Source of the DNA: Nitzschia sp. pyKryTriq1
Taxonomy: Eukaryota; Bacillariophyta; Bacillariophyceae; Bacillariales; Bacillariaceae
DNA length: 64,000 bases
Direction: 5' to 3'
Assembly (NCBI GenBank): GCA_956465555.1
Contig: OY101120.1
Span: forward strand, 1,730,001 to 1,794,000
Below the pieces are notes generated by a model. It saw only the letters and a program-made list of their open reading frames with translations. It made no database searches and had not been told where the DNA came from. A program made the translations under genes and the position numbers. Of this stretch, positions 41,806 to 51,958 are shown in pieces (position 1 is the stretch's first letter; every line of letters begins with the position of its first letter).

Positions 41806-44527
41806 TTACTTCATCAACACTGGTGGAGTAATCTCGCCCATGCTGGAAACTTCCGCAGCAGCTGCCTGTACCTGAATTTCGTCCAGCTTTGCTTCGTCGT
41901 CGTAGTCAGTACCCCGTTGGTATGCCTCCACTTCACCGACCCCTCCTGAGCAGTAATTCTGAAGATTTTTTACATGGTTTTTCCACTCAGCCCCCAGGCT
42001 TGGGGGCTGCTCATAGTAATTCTCCAAAATTTCGTCCCCGATGTTTGTGTTTCCCCAATAGTTGATGTTCTCGACCCTCAAAGTGGTATCTCGTACGACA
42101 GCCGGATTGAATATATAATCTTCGCCTTCCATGCGGTAGAATAGGAGATCTTCAGGGAAGTGATTTGGATCCACCGTTGAGTCCGTGATGTTTGGAAATT
42201 TTCCCAAGGTTGAAGCTCCATGACACCCATGGTTGACGAACGTCATCAGTCCAGATTCGACTTCGATCTTGTCATTTTCCCCGAAACTGGGAGAAGGATA
42301 GCCATAACCATATGCAAAGGCCTCCAGAGCCATAGTACAGTAATCCTCTGCGATGGGATGGTAGCTCATTTTGCTAATGAGAGAACTCGATGGTGCCTCG
42401 ATTGTGACTGGATATACCGTTGATTCTAACATCAAGTAGGATCCTTTGGGAATCATTATCTTGGCAAAGACTCCCCGACCGGCGAAATCGCCAGCAAAGC
42501 TGCTACCGACGTTGAAGACTTCTTCGGAGTAGTTCGGCCTTTCCGGGTCAAACCCATGGCTGCTACGATCACACCCAATCGGAGTAGGCTCGCGGTGGCA
42601 AAACAAATCCACGCTTGCCTGGGAGGGGTACTGAAACATTTTCATCGTGGCGCCGTCAAAGTAGTCGAAGGGAGAAGTTCCATCAATTGTGCGAATGGCA
42701 CGCTTTTGAATCTTGAGGTTGATTTCAGCTTCGCTGGCCATCCAATTTTCTCTTGTAGAAATATCTTTGAATGCAGCATAGAAATACCACGGTTCTTCAA
42801 AACCTGTATGATCCTCCGTATAGTCTGCGATGCTCATGAACCCCTGTTTCGCTAGACTCCTAGAATAGATGACACGGTTTTCGTTTGGTGTTAAATGTTC
42901 AGGAGCCTCGCCACGACTAGGTGCATTGCCAACTTGAGTGATTAAAATACCATCCTTGGATAAGGCTTGATATAAAGCACCCAGGAACGAGCCGTCACCA
43001 TACAATGCCTTCGCGAACTCGACTACATTTTGTGGATCACTGAGTGTAACAAAAGCGTGAAACATAACGGTGCAGTACAAGTAGTGTCAGAAGTGCCCAA
43101 AGCGCCACGAAGAGGATTCGGTTTGGAATTCTCCACTTACAGTGCATCCATGATGATGACATCAAAGAGCTCCTCATCGCTGCTATGGTTCTTTCCGAGA
43201 TAGCGATCGATGAACCATTTGAACGCATCCTCGTTGAAAATTTCGGCGCGAGGATCGTCCATGCAATAACGGCTGCTTCCCTCAAAGTGGCTGCAATCAT
43301 TCCAAGATGGTAGGGCATGTTTTGAGGCCTCAACGACACCCGGATCGATTTCAATCATTACGACCCGTTCAACAGTGTTGTGTTTGAGAACTTCACGAAG
43401 AGTAGCACACTCTCCTCCTCCAATGATAGCCACTCTCTTGGGATTGGGGTGGGCGAACATGGATGGTTGAACCAGAGCTTCATGGTAAGCAGCATTTCCA
43501 TGAAGAGTCGATTGAATTACACCATCGAGAAAAAGTACACGGTCGGGGACAAAGAGGTGAGGATATGCTTCTATGTACCCCGGGGCCTTCTCCTTGAATT
43601 CATGCAAGTTAACTCTGCCCTCTTTACTCTGGAAGTCAACAACATCAACTTGCTGGAACTCTGTCTTCAAAGATGCGACCTTTGAGGCGGCAAAGTTGGG
43701 ATGAGAATTCGCAGTTTTCTTTCGCACTCAACAAAAATCGTAAACCATACTCATACCTTGTACTTGGCTTCTTCGTGTGACCCCAGGGCGCCTTCGATGT
43801 CCGAGATCGCTTCAGATGAGAGGATCCGATTGCGCAAGTACCAGACACTCGCTTCCAATGGGTCGGCAAACTTATTTTCCGAATCAAATTGGTTTGGCAT
43901 GTTGGGATGAAAAATTTCGTAAATGTCCTCCATGTCATCGATCATAAAATCTACGCCTGGTATGAATAGGTCCAACAGCACGCTGCCCTTCCGAGGCCAC
44001 GCATGAATGGACACATGCCCTTTCCCTTTCAAGATGCCAAGACATGTGATTGATTCGGTGAGGCTTTCGTCACATCGATAGGCAATCAGCTGGGAATCAA
44101 ATTCGTCCACAACCTCTTCAAGAAGTTCTGCAACCATATCGGCGCTACCAATCAAGTCCTCTGGGACCTTTTCAAGATCGAGGAACAACTGATGAATCGG
44201 ATCAAGATTCTCCTCCTCCTCCTCCTCGTCGTCATCACCATCATCATCGTTTTCCACACGGTCTGCTTCAGAATCAATGTCGGGGATGATCCAAGATCTT
44301 GACAAACCTTCTCGAAGAAGATCCGAGGAGTTGATGTGTACTTCGGACAGATCTGGGGAAACGCTCTGTGCCGAATGCTGCAGATCTAAGTAGTCCCGGG
44401 TGAGTCTGCCCAAAAGAAGAGATACCGACACTGAAATGCCGAGGCACATAAGAAAATTTGACAATGGCACACCACCTCTGCTGCTCCCAGGGCCTTTGGC
44501 ACCACATTTTTTACTCTGAGAATTCAT
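41806..44527 (-). CDS. three-domain fusion: S-adenosylmethionine decarboxylase-like, spermidine synthase-like, SET domain
   Basis: Exons 44527–43757, 43679–43141 and 43039–41806 (introns 77 and 101 nt) join in phase to 847 residues. A membrane anchor lies at about 22–40, then an acidic run (92–106). Residues about 115–240 are SpeD-like ('GHVSIHAWPRKGSVLLDLF'), but the pyruvoyl-forming Ser is Gly170 and the catalytic Cys is Pro190. Residues about 258–540 are an aminopropyltransferase: 'AIIGGGECATLREVLKH' (344 onwards), 'VMIEIDPGVVEASK', 'DPRAEIFNEDAF' and 'DALDP' with both catalytic Asp. Residues about 620–785 carry SET motifs: 'GRGVFAKIMIPKGS', 'FVNHGCHGA' and 'NIGDEILENYYE'. Such fusions have been proposed to make and N-methylate silica-forming long-chain polyamines in diatoms. 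The anchor suggests a secretory or silica-vesicle location. Confidence 0.88.
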
Positions 44528-44685
44528 CTTTGATTTAGAAAATGAAATGAAAAGAAGAGTCGGATTGAGAAAGGAGACAAACTAAATCGCTGGGTTCTGC
44601 TCTTCCTCCACTAACGATAGATGGAAGGGAGCGCACAGGAACGGAAAACAAATAAATAGATGATGATTGATGATACCTGTACAGC

Positions 44686-44882
44686 ACTGGTACCAGGTAC
44701 CTGGTACAGTATTATATTATTGTTTCTTGCAAGTCTTTTCCATGAAAATTCCTCATCGGCTATTGGCACGCACCTTATTGACCTTGTTTTGACCGTTGAT
44801 GGAAGTGCTACAGTACCAGTACCTGGTACTGTGGTACCAGTACCGTACCGTACCGGTACTTGTACTTGTACCGGTACAGCAC
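44686..44882. repeat. GTAC-palindrome islands (pair)
   Basis: Two clusters, 44686–44706 (TGGTACCAGGTACCTGGTAC type) and 44812–44882 (GTACCAGTACC and GTACCGTACCGGTAC units, ending in GCACA repeats). They lie about 160–355 nt upstream of the fusion-gene start codon. Confidence 0.75.
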
Positions 44883-44961
44883 AGCACAGCACAGCAGTCA
44901 CCAGTCAAGTTTCAAAATAAAAATACATTACCTGCCAATTAACGGCGTTGTGCCACCCCAC

Positions 44962-45085
44962 CACGTGCCACCTCGAATCACCAACCACCACACGTGCCAC
45001 GCCTGCCGCCGGCCGGACGACCGGCCCCCCGTGTTAGGGACCCCACACCAAAAGACAACCCAGGAGGGGGCCACACACCCACGTG
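44962..45085. promoter_or_regulatory. three CACGTG (G-box/E-box) hexamers
   Basis: CACGTG occurs at 44962–44967, 44991–44996 and 45080–45085. The first two are followed by CCAC and the third by CACA. The sites lie about 435–560 nt upstream of the polyamine fusion start. CACGTG is the classic bHLH/bZIP target; regulation is inferred only from clustering. Confidence 0.4.
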
Positions 45086-45736
45086 CACATCCGTACAAGT
45101 AGTAGTCTAACATACGGTACGTACCGGTACAAATACAGAGTACTGCACGCTTCTCCCCCCCCAGCGAACTATCCGCGAACCAAGCGCGCGCTGTGGCTCA
45201 CTAGACTTTGTTCCGTGCCCCCCCCCCTTCGGACACTCGTCTGCACCAACGCTGCTCCTCTCATATACAAAAAGGGGGATTGACTGGGCATTTACTAGGG
45301 ACCTGTTCCCAGCATCCCAAGATTGAGTGACAGTCGACTCGAATCTCAGCCATTGAGTGAACAGATAATGATGAGGCTGCTGAGCTACCGGGTGAGAGCA
45401 GAGAGTGACAGAGATGCTCAGAGGAAGGGTACGTCACTGCTAGGAATGAGAGTAAAGTGTCTGCCCGGGTGCATGTCTCTAAATTATTTTCCTAGTACCA
45501 TTTCTACACATTCCTAGAAGAATGGAAGAAGAAGTGCGGCGGCAAACAATCGTCACAAGACCGGTTTATGACCGAACTGACTAGAACGATTGTTCAAACA
45601 GAGCGCAAGTTTTGTGCCAATAAGAAGTAATCACAAGATTGGACTAATTTGACTACATCGCGCGCAAGGGGGACTGAGAAACGCTCGTTGACTCGCGGAT
45701 CAGTCCACGATAAGTTAGATGTATCTATTGGAAGTC

Positions 45737-47917
45737 CTAATCTAATGAGGCTGTTGCAGCCGCTGCCATGGCGAGCTTCTTCCTCTTTGTCATGAACTTG
45801 GTCTTGGTCCGCGGGGTCATTTGCAGGATCTCAAATGGAGAAGAAGAACCTTCGTCTGGGTCATCACTTGCCACAGACCGTGGGACAATGCTTCCGTCCA
45901 TGGAGCGCTTCTCGTGGTAGCTACAGCCCTCGTCTTCTCCGCCCTCGAAGGCGGCTCGCTCATCATCGGAGCATGGTTCATCAAAACTAGTATCCGATAC
46001 TTGGCGTTGAAGATACCGTTCTTGTCCAGCCTTGTTCCATGCAGGAGGCAGGATGTCGTCATCGTCGCCTTTAAGATCATCGTCACTCAAATCATCGTCA
46101 ATGTCACTATCGAACAAGTCGTCAGCGAACTCCTCCTCTTCATCAAACTCGACCTCATCACAAAGCGAGATGTCAATGCCAGAGTGCCCACTTTGAAGAT
46201 CAATGTCATCAGAACTATTCCATATACTGGATTCGCCCTTGCTCTTGTCGAGGTCAACCCTGTTGGATTTCGTGCGACTTCTTGTGGTGACAGAGATACT
46301 TCCGTGGTACGAACTGCTCATGATATCGGGAATCGACATGCCATCTAGGCTACGCCGTTCATGACAACTAGACCAATGTTCACTGGCATCCACCGGGGCC
46401 GTCCAGTCACCGATGAGTGCCTTCTTTCGTCCTGCCAAGCATCCAGGAGAGGCGGATCGCGCGCGCTGCGAGCCATGATAGCTACGAGATCGGTTCCTGG
46501 ACCCCGAAAGATCAAAATCAAAGGATTCGTCGATGCTTCTTGTTCCATCAAGAGATATAGCTCCAAATAGATCAGCTAGATCCACAGAGCCACCGCTGAT
46601 GGTGTGGCGGTCGCATTTAGGCTCACCGAGACCCTCGAACGGATCAAAGGAAGGCGGCCGTTGACTTTGGATGAAGTCCCCTAGTTTCACAGCGGATCCT
46701 GACAAAGGAAGGATGAATTCCTGAGACGACGTCGACTGGTCTCCGTCGTCGGTTAATGGAAAAGATGGAGCGCTTGCGCCCAAATCGAGAAAGCTCGGCT
46801 CCTCGAGTGAAGTCTTGCGCAAGCATGGCTTGAGGCTGGAGCTTCGGTGGTGCAAAGGCATCGATCGACGAGGCCAAGACCGTTCGGATTGCGATGTGTT
46901 AATATCCATATCCATTTCGGCGTGGATGCAAGTGACACCGGCCTCACTGCAGACACTGGCGTTTCCTAGGTCGCGAGTGCTACCGTTCAGGCTGAAGGAA
47001 CCGCTGGAGGTGAGACTGCGGAGGCTTTTGCGGAGCTCTCCCTGATCGGTGCTCTCGATATTTTCATCAGCAACGACTTCTTTGCTCTTCTTCTTGCATG
47101 CGGACTTTTTTGTCTTTGACTTTTTCTTCTTCGCCTCACCATCCGCTGTAATCGCGCTCTTCTTCTTTTTCTTTTTCGTCTTGGCCTTCGCGGTCTTTGA
47201 TCTCGCCTTGACTTCCAGAGGAGCTTCCTCTACCACTTGTTCCTCCAAGCGATCGACTTTGATAATAGATTTCGTTCCAGGAGGATCTTTTGATAATATT
47301 TTCTTTGACTTGCTCTTTCTCGGCGACTCCAAGTCCTTCGAGGGCTTTCGCGGCGTGGAGTCCTGTTGGCTTATACAATCACCACCACCACCCTTCTTGG
47401 AGCCTCGTCGGCGAGTCCGCTTGTCACCGTCGTCTAGCGATTCTCTCGTTGGCGTCGCGGTTGAGAGATCGGGTGCTGATGGCGCTTTGGCTATTTCTCT
47501 CTTTCGAAGTTTCTTCCGTTTCAACGTGCCCGGCGACGCTGTGGAGCCGGGAGATTTGGTGCAGTCGCTAGTAGTACTGTCCTCGGAACAGTTCCCGGCA
47601 AGATCTAGAGACATTCTCGTATGCGCCGTGCTGCTGTTGCTGTGAGTTCGATACGTCGTGAATGAGGAAGAATCATCCAATGTCCTTCTCGACACTCCCG
47701 AGGCTCCTCGTTTCAGCCGTGACGCCGCCCGAACAAAAGGTTTCTTCCAGCTCAAAGGGCTGTGAAAATTCATCATTCTTCCGCCTCCTGGTTTCTTCTC
47801 CGACGAGGTATTCGTAGGTATACTGGAAGGGCTACTTCTACTGGTCTCTACTGTGATCATCGTTGTTTTTACTGGGACTTTTAGTTCTGGTCTGCTCTCT
47901 ACCACCCGTGAAGACAT
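45737..47917 (-). CDS. Lys/Ser-rich, acidic-tailed orphan protein
   Basis: A 726-residue, single-exon protein from ATG 47917, with no family recognised. Residues about 130–290 are rich in Lys/Ser runs ('KTKKKKKKSAI', 'KKKKSKTKKSACKKKSKE'), with an SPRKSKSKK stretch. Residues about 330–560 hold Ser-rich pieces repeated in form ('SLDGMSIPDI', 'SSYHGSISVTT', 'RSYHGSQRARS'). Residues about 575–640 are strongly Asp/Glu-rich. There is no signal peptide or membrane helix. It looks intrinsically disordered and probably nuclear or phosphorylated. Lysine clusters recall silaffin-type sequences, but the lack of a signal peptide argues against a silica-vesicle protein. It lies directly upstream of the polyamine fusion gene on the same strand, 1.2 kb away. 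Confidence 0.65.
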   Translation of the reverse strand: MSSRVVESRPELKVPVKTTMITVETSRSSPSSIPTNTSSEKKPGGGRMMNFHSPLSWKKPFVRAASRLKRGASGVSRRTLDDSSSFTTYRTHSNSSTAHTRMSLDLAGNCSEDSTTSDCTKSPGSTASPGTLKRKKLRKREIAKAPSAPDLSTATPTRESLDDGDKRTRRRGSKKGGGGDCISQQDSTPRKPSKDLESPRKSKSKKILSKDPPGTKSIIKVDRLEEQVVEEAPLEVKARSKTAKAKTKKKKKKSAITADGEAKKKKSKTKKSACKKKSKEVVADENIESTDQGELRKSLRSLTSSGSFSLNGSTRDLGNASVCSEAGVTCIHAEMDMDINTSQSERSWPRRSMPLHHRSSSLKPCLRKTSLEEPSFLDLGASAPSFPLTDDGDQSTSSQEFILPLSGSAVKLGDFIQSQRPPSFDPFEGLGEPKCDRHTISGGSVDLADLFGAISLDGTRSIDESFDFDLSGSRNRSRSYHGSQRARSASPGCLAGRKKALIGDWTAPVDASEHWSSCHERRSLDGMSIPDIMSSSYHGSISVTTRSRTKSNRVDLDKSKGESSIWNSSDDIDLQSGHSGIDISLCDEVEFDEEEEFADDLFDSDIDDDLSDDDLKGDDDDILPPAWNKAGQERYLQRQVSDTSFDEPCSDDERAAFEGGEDEGCSYHEKRSMDGSIVPRSVASDDPDEGSSSPFEILQMTPRTKTKFMTKRKKLAMAAAATASLD

Positions 47918-48938
47918 AATGAAATAGCAATTGCAGGCTGCAGGTCGGTTTCTCGGGGTCCGGGGGTCGCCTTTTCTCTACTACTCGTCCCGTACCAGCC
48001 CCGGCCTGCGCAGTTTTCCAATTCTTACAGCTCTCTGTTCACCACCGACCGACCGCTCTCGCTACGACGTTATTACCCGTAGTCTACTTGTACTGGTACC
48101 GTACCGGTACCGTACGTGTATGATACCGGTACAGCAGTACAGTCTCAAGTTGCACCACGCACGGCATGAGATGGGGCGGGCGTACGAGTACTCAAAGGCT
48201 CAAAGGGCCTATGCTCAGTCGTTGTTCGTGACTGCTCATAAATAAAACTTGTCATAAATGTTGACACATCCGTTAAACAAAAAAGTCGGAAAGCCGAATT
48301 GCACTATCAAAAGGGATCTTTACCTGATCTTGCAAGCTCGCTACTACTAGAGTAGAGTGTACGTATCGGTAGTGGTACCGAGCAGGCGTCGGTGTGGGTG
48401 CGATGCGGTCGGTGCTTGCGTGGGTTCAGGCGGGTGAAGTGGAAGACCAGTCGAATGAATCAGAATCATCATCAATTATCGATCATCATCCGTCATCGAT
48501 GCTTTTCCGGTAGACTAGAAGATGATGATAATGGGCGACCCCTCCTCCTCCTCTTCACTCACGCTCCAGCTGGAACTACAGTACAGTCAATACAAGGTAC
48601 ATCCGGACGGAGTAGAGGGTAGAGGAGTCAGTCGACCGGTATGCTATGCACATGTACGTACAGTAGATACTTTGCAGTCTACCCGGTCGGTAGTCGAGTA
48701 CTACTGGTAGTCTACTACCCGGAGTACAAAAGTAGTCCCCTTAACAATATTGTTTGTTTGAATATTCATAATCTCTCAGGGTGTAGACTACGAGTAGTAT
48801 TCTAAAATCTAGTACATGCTGTACTTATCATCATATATTGTTACACTTATTGTCGTGACGGGGAAAAGTTGTTGAACAAGGGGGGGGGGGGGGGGGGACA
48901 AGTGGCTTCTGGACTTGAGTTCTTCGTGGGGTTGTTCT
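47918..48938. other. 1-kb spacer with GTAC island and poly-G
   Basis: Lies 5' of the Lys/Ser-rich gene and 3' of the phosphate carrier gene. A GTAC island is at about 48088–48133, 170–215 nt before the Lys/Ser-rich start. GTAC words recur at 48590–48720, and an 18-nt poly-G run sits at 48880–48897. No gene. Confidence 0.6.
48880..48897. repeat. G18 homopolymer
   Basis: Eighteen consecutive G, about 42 nt beyond the stop codon of the phosphate carrier (minus strand, so C18 in the transcript 3' UTR). Length is prone to sequencing error. Confidence 0.85.
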
Positions 48939-49919
48939 CTAAGACGTTCCTAAACCGACCATAGATTTGAAGCCTCCATAAATGTACCACTGCATACCTG
49001 TCAAGGTTCCGATCATGATAATACGAGTCATGAGACCCTTAAGAAATAGGTCGCGGGTACCCATCTCGGCGGCCATCTGCCCCCAACTCTTATTCTTATT
49101 TTCAGCAATACCCTTCATCGAGACCAAGTTGTCCATGGGCTGGGTCGCAATGGCACAGAAAATACCAGCCCAGTATCCACAAGCAAAGGTGATTCCAAGC
49201 TGGGACGCTTTGCTAAAATCGTTCTTGGTTTTTCCGTAGCGCTTCTCGATCTGATCGTAGACCGCTTCTTGCGTCTGGTAAAATCCAACGAATTTGATCA
49301 TCGTATAGGGGACTTGTCTACCCCACAATGGATACAAGGAGCCGAACGGAAATTTAGTATCAACCGCCCTTGCAGACATTTCTCTCATCGCTGGAAACAT
49401 TTTGCTAGGGAATCCTTCTTGTTGACCAGGGAGGGTGACCTGCATCTTCACCTTTGTCATTTCAAACGGGCATAGGGCTACGTCGGCAAAGACTTCGGCA
49501 GACCCGGAAGCAGCTGCCCACAAAGCAAGTTTGGTTGCAGTCGAGTTCTGAAGGGTTTCCTCGCCCACCAATTTGGTGTAGTAGTCTTTGAAAACCTCGT
49601 TGAGACCGAATTTGAAGAGACCTTGGGCACCATAACCCCACAAAGTTGGAGCCCAACCCATTGTCAAACCCTTGATACCCTCTCCTTTCCAGGTCTTCCG
49701 GATTGAACCAACTAGACCATTTGGCCACTTTCCAGCCTTGCTGTACGCTTGGGTGCGAACCTTCGCCACGTCCAGAGTGACAACCCCCGCATGCGTGAAT
49801 CCACAGGCGGCAAAGCCACCGATCATGCAATATCCATAGTATTCGAGGGGACGGAAACCAGTTCCTGGATCTTTTTGGAGCAGCAGTGTGTGTGTTGTTG
49901 GAGAAATGGCAATCATCAT
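48939..49919 (-). CDS. mitochondrial phosphate carrier (SLC25A3-like)
   Basis: A 326-residue mitochondrial carrier from ATG 49919. The open frame continues upstream to a GTG through a poly-Ser stretch made by a (GAT)n repeat, which I treat as 5' UTR. Carrier signatures occur three times: 'VVTLDVAKVRTQ' (P replaced by L in PxDxxK), 'LCPFEMTKVKMQ' and 'TQPMDNLVSMK'. Those, with 'GWAPTLWGYGAQGLFKFG' and 'LWGRQVPYTMIKFVGF', match the phosphate carrier subfamily, which brings inorganic phosphate into the matrix with H+. No cleavable presequence is evident. It is divergent from the START gene. Confidence 0.9.
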   Translation of the reverse strand: MMIAISPTTHTLLLQKDPGTGFRPLEYYGYCMIGGFAACGFTHAGVVTLDVAKVRTQAYSKAGKWPNGLVGSIRKTWKGEGIKGLTMGWAPTLWGYGAQGLFKFGLNEVFKDYYTKLVGEETLQNSTATKLALWAAASGSAEVFADVALCPFEMTKVKMQVTLPGQQEGFPSKMFPAMREMSARAVDTKFPFGSLYPLWGRQVPYTMIKFVGFYQTQEAVYDQIEKRYGKTKNDFSKASQLGITFACGYWAGIFCAIATQPMDNLVSMKGIAENKNKSWGQMAAEMGTRDLFLKGLMTRIIMIGTLTGMQWYIYGGFKSMVGLGTS

Positions 49920-50955
49920 TGCGACTAGACTAGCCGGTGGGTAAATGAGAACAGCAAGGAAGGTGGGAGGTGGTGGGAAGTCAGCGAGATCGATTGATGA
50001 TGATGATGATGATGATGATGACGATCTTCTTCTTTTATTCTGTGAATTCTTCTTCACGCCGGCGGCGGTTTGTGTGTTCGCATTATTGCTCTATTATTTT
50101 TTGTGCACATGTTGTTTTGCGCGCGCAAAATATCTTCGCCCGTCCGTCACCAGGCTCAAGCTACAGTACATCATTCATAAGGGTAATAGCCAAAGTTTCG
50201 GATCGCGCTTCTGAAGATGCGCGCGAACTCATTTTCGCCGGGTTCTCATTGGTCTAAATATATCGCTGCGAAATTCTTCAACAATAAACCACCTTCTACC
50301 ACTCTGTTAGCAAAAAATTAACTGTATAGTTGTGAGCAATTTGGTGGTAGTCTGATTCTCCTCTACCAGAGAATTGCCATGGTAGTTAGCAGCGTTGACG
50401 GAAAACGAACGCGATGGATGAAGTCGCATTAGTCTAAATTTATTGATCAAAGTATCCACTACGGTACGAGTACTATGTAGAGAGCAGAGCGAGAGAAGAG
50501 TGAGTAGTAGTAGTAGTACTAGTACCAGCAGCAGTTGTACCTGCTGGTACGAGTAGACGGTACCAGGTAGTACATTACTCCTACTACGTACCTCCTCGAC
50601 TAATACTAGTAGAGAGAGTAGAGTAAAGTAGAGCAGAGCAGAGCAGGGGGGAGGGGTACTGGTAGTACCAGTACCGGTATCGATCGTCAACAATCAATAA
50701 CAATCAATCAATCAAACGTCGCGATGCGCATCGGAAAAATATCGAATCGGATTGGTCGTAGACTTGCAAAGACGACAATGACGACGACGAATGACGACGA
50801 CGACGGCAAAGTTCTCTCTCCACTCTCCATCTCCACCCCAGCCCCCAGCCTCTTCGGACTGATACCGGTATGATACAGTAATTATTAGACTGCGATGCCG
50901 TAGTTCAGAGCAATACGAAATACTTGCCTCTGAGACCACGAAGAATATAGAGAGA
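49920..50955. other. 1-kb divergent spacer, phosphate carrier / START gene
   Basis: Contains a (GAT)n microsatellite at about 49995–50021, just upstream of the carrier start, and a broad GTAC-plus-AGTAGTAG island at about 50460–50685. Both promoters must lie here. No gene seen. Confidence 0.6.
50460..50685. repeat. GTAC/CTAGTAG island
   Basis: Mixed AGTAGTAGTACTAGTAC, GTACCAGGTAG and GTACCAGTACCGGTA words. It lies in the divergent spacer 270–495 nt upstream of the START gene and 540–765 nt from the carrier start. Confidence 0.7.
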
Positions 50956-51855
50956 ATGAGCCCTCCCAGTAACACTACTACTAGTAGTGGCAGTAGCAGT
51001 CAAGTTAAATTGTGCGAGGTTGCCGTGGGCAAGAAATACGTCAAGATCTTCGGCGAGGATGGATCCAAAGGGACGGAATTTTTAGATGACAATGCCGAAC
51101 TGCAGCGACGTATCAAAGACAACAAATGGATTCGCTGGGATGGTGTAGAAGCAACCGCACATGAACACGGGCAATGGGCCTTGAATGAATTGCGTTCGTG
51201 GACTAGCCCCGTGCGAGACGGGGAATTCCGAAAATATGGCGAAAAAGGTGGCTGCACCTACTACATTCATGACGACGAGACCCAAAAGGCAGGCGGATAC
51301 GGTCTTTTCAAGATTGAAGGATCTTTGAAGCTCGAGCCCAAGGATTTATTGGCGTTTGTCCTTGATATGGAGCAAGTGGGCAAGGCGGACAGTACCGTTG
51401 TCTTGAACAAAATTCTTGCTACCTATCTCGGCGAAAAGAAGGGCGACCCTTTTACGGCCGTTGTGTACTGGGCAAATAATCCAGGATTTCCCTTTTATAT
51501 CCGGGACGGCATCGATCTGACTACCTACCATAAGGATGACGATGAAACTGGTACTATGTGGCAAATGTCTGTGAGCCTCACTGGAGGAACGTACTTTCGA
51601 TCACAGCCGGGAGGCTTTGGTGCGACGGATCGCATTTTTGGATACAAGCTGGTGCCCCAAGACGATGGTAGCACCACGAATGTTACGCTCATTTGTCAGA
51701 CGGATTTGGGTGGATATATTCCAAAATCTTTGAGCAACTATATGGTCTGTGGAGTTTTAATAGATTACATGAACACGATTCAGACTAGTGTTCAAAAACG
51801 GAAGGAAACAGGAGAGCATCAAAAGGCTCTGAAACAGATGGAATTTGATCTCTAA
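50956..51855 (+). CDS. START-domain lipid-transfer protein
   Basis: A 299-residue, single-exon protein. After a Ser/Thr-rich N-terminus, residues about 85–290 fit a START fold: 'GGYGLFKIEGSLKLEPKDLLAFVLDMEQ' (first helix and strand), 'YWANNPGFPFYIRDGIDLTTYHKD' (central strands), 'LVPQDDGSTTNVTLICQTDLGGYIPK', then a long C-terminal helix starting 'SLSNYMVCGVLIDYMNTI'. 'GGYIPKSL' is close to the START consensus 'GGWIPxxLxN'. Such proteins carry sterols, phospholipids or ceramides between membranes; the ligand is not deducible. No targeting signal. Confidence 0.82.
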   Translation: MSPPSNTTTSSGSSSQVKLCEVAVGKKYVKIFGEDGSKGTEFLDDNAELQRRIKDNKWIRWDGVEATAHEHGQWALNELRSWTSPVRDGEFRKYGEKGGCTYYIHDDETQKAGGYGLFKIEGSLKLEPKDLLAFVLDMEQVGKADSTVVLNKILATYLGEKKGDPFTAVVYWANNPGFPFYIRDGIDLTTYHKDDDETGTMWQMSVSLTGGTYFRSQPGGFGATDRIFGYKLVPQDDGSTTNVTLICQTDLGGYIPKSLSNYMVCGVLIDYMNTIQTSVQKRKETGEHQKALKQMEFDL

Positions 51856-51958
51856 AAAAACATTCCTGGATCTTTCTTTTTTCATATTCGCAACCGCGGC
51901 ATATGTCTAGCTAGTAGCAAGACGGTAGCTTGCTTTTCAACGCTTGTCAACGAGAAGT

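Larger units (their letters stand above)
44528..45736. other. 1.2-kb region upstream of the polyamine fusion gene
   Basis: Presumed promoter region of the minus-strand fusion gene and 3' side of the Lys/Ser-rich gene. It contains two GTAC islands (44686–44706 and 44812–44882), three CACGTG boxes (44962–45085), another GTAC patch (45113–45135) and a C10 run near 45219–45228. No gene. Confidence 0.6.

Noticed and set aside
43719-43756. Alternative 38-nt intron in the polyamine fusion gene
   Set aside because: In phase, but too short and lacking a pyrimidine tract; the 77-nt intron ending at 43680 gives a better match to the spermidine-synthase start and fits the other introns.
47049-47645. 198-codon plus-strand frame rich in Phe
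   Set aside because: Antisense of the lysine-rich AAG/AAA codons of the 45737–47917 gene, so Phe/Leu runs arise automatically.
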